Shown: in pieces, positions 5,143 to 5,164 of the stretch
Numbering within the stretch: the first letter of the stretch is position 1
How the letters are laid out: every line of letters starts with the position of its first letter
NCBI GenBank assembly: GCA_964402955.1
Contig: CAYOEZ010000283.1
Coordinates: forward strand, 1 to 5,164
Length of the DNA: 5,164 nt
Reading direction: 5' to 3'
From: CAYOEZ01 sp964402955
GTDB taxonomy: Bacteria > Chloroflexota > DTOL01 > DAOUCN01
Translations under genes and position numbers: made by a program
Notes under the pieces: generated by a model
Told to the model about the DNA's origin: nothing
The model's input: the letters and a program-made list of their open reading frames with translations, nothing else
Database searches by the model: none

Positions 5143-5164
5143 CAACCAATTTCCGAACAGTCAC
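5143..5164 (-). repeat. Right terminal inverted repeat, IS copy 2
   Basis: The reverse complement begins GTGACTGTTCG and ends ATTGGTTG, giving the same outer 11 bases as the left end. It stops exactly at the window edge. Confidence 0.85.

Larger units (their letters stand above)
3846..5164 (+). mobile_element. Intact insertion sequence, copy 2 (1319 bp visible)
   Basis: Terminal inverted repeats are at 3846-3867 and 5143-5164, matching at 17 of 22 positions with the outer 11 bases (GTGACTGTTCG) identical. They flank a single full-length transposase gene. It lies in the same orientation as copy 1, 30 bp downstream. The right terminal repeat finishes on the last base of the window, so the right flank and any target duplication cannot be seen. 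Size, single gene and terminal repeats are typical of a simple IS. Family placement is open: ends starting GTGA do not suit the usual GG start of ISL3, although the gene layout is ISL3-like. Confidence 0.88.

Overview
The window is GC-rich bacterial DNA. The best guess is a member of the Chloroflexota (Anaerolineae or Caldilineae type). This rests on a secreted protein with a very long Thr/Pro dipeptide stalk followed by a 'FWLPLV' segment, a pattern familiar from surface proteins of that phylum. A LytR-CpsA-Psr (LCP) protein with a Pro/Ala/Thr linker and two related insertion sequences (IS) also fit. The taxonomic call is inference; no rRNA or marker gene is present.

Layout: (1) Positions 1-812, + strand, hold the 3' end of a large gene that enters from the left edge. 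It encodes a Thr/Pro stalk and then the start of what looks like a beta-propeller. The frame is cut by a TGA at 810-812, yet the same frame goes on to read propeller-like sequence up to 897-899, so the gene looks broken. (2) Positions 900-984 are a short convergent gap holding a perfect 17-bp stem hairpin, a likely shared terminator. (3) Positions 985-2421, - strand, hold a complete LCP-family gene with a membrane anchor, the catalytic LCP domain and a LytR_C domain, preceded by a strong ribosome binding site. (4) Positions 2422-2511 are its upstream region, ending in a run of G tracts. (5) Positions 2512-3815 are a decayed insertion sequence whose transposase gene carries four frame-changing indels and one in-frame deletion. 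(6) Positions 3816-3845 are a 30-bp spacer with three copies of the octamer CGTCAATC. (7) Positions 3846-5164 are a second, intact relative of the same IS in the same orientation. Its right terminal repeat ends exactly at the window edge.

The two parts of the window are functionally unrelated. The left part is cell-envelope biology: a secreted stalked protein and an envelope glycopolymer ligase. The right part is a small IS cluster. I see no defence system, CRISPR array, RNA gene or new multi-gene system. The points most worth following are the transposase family (zinc ribbon plus a DDE core with a late NNxSE motif), the unclear transposase start codon, the conserved subterminal boxes of the two elements, and the stop-split propeller gene.
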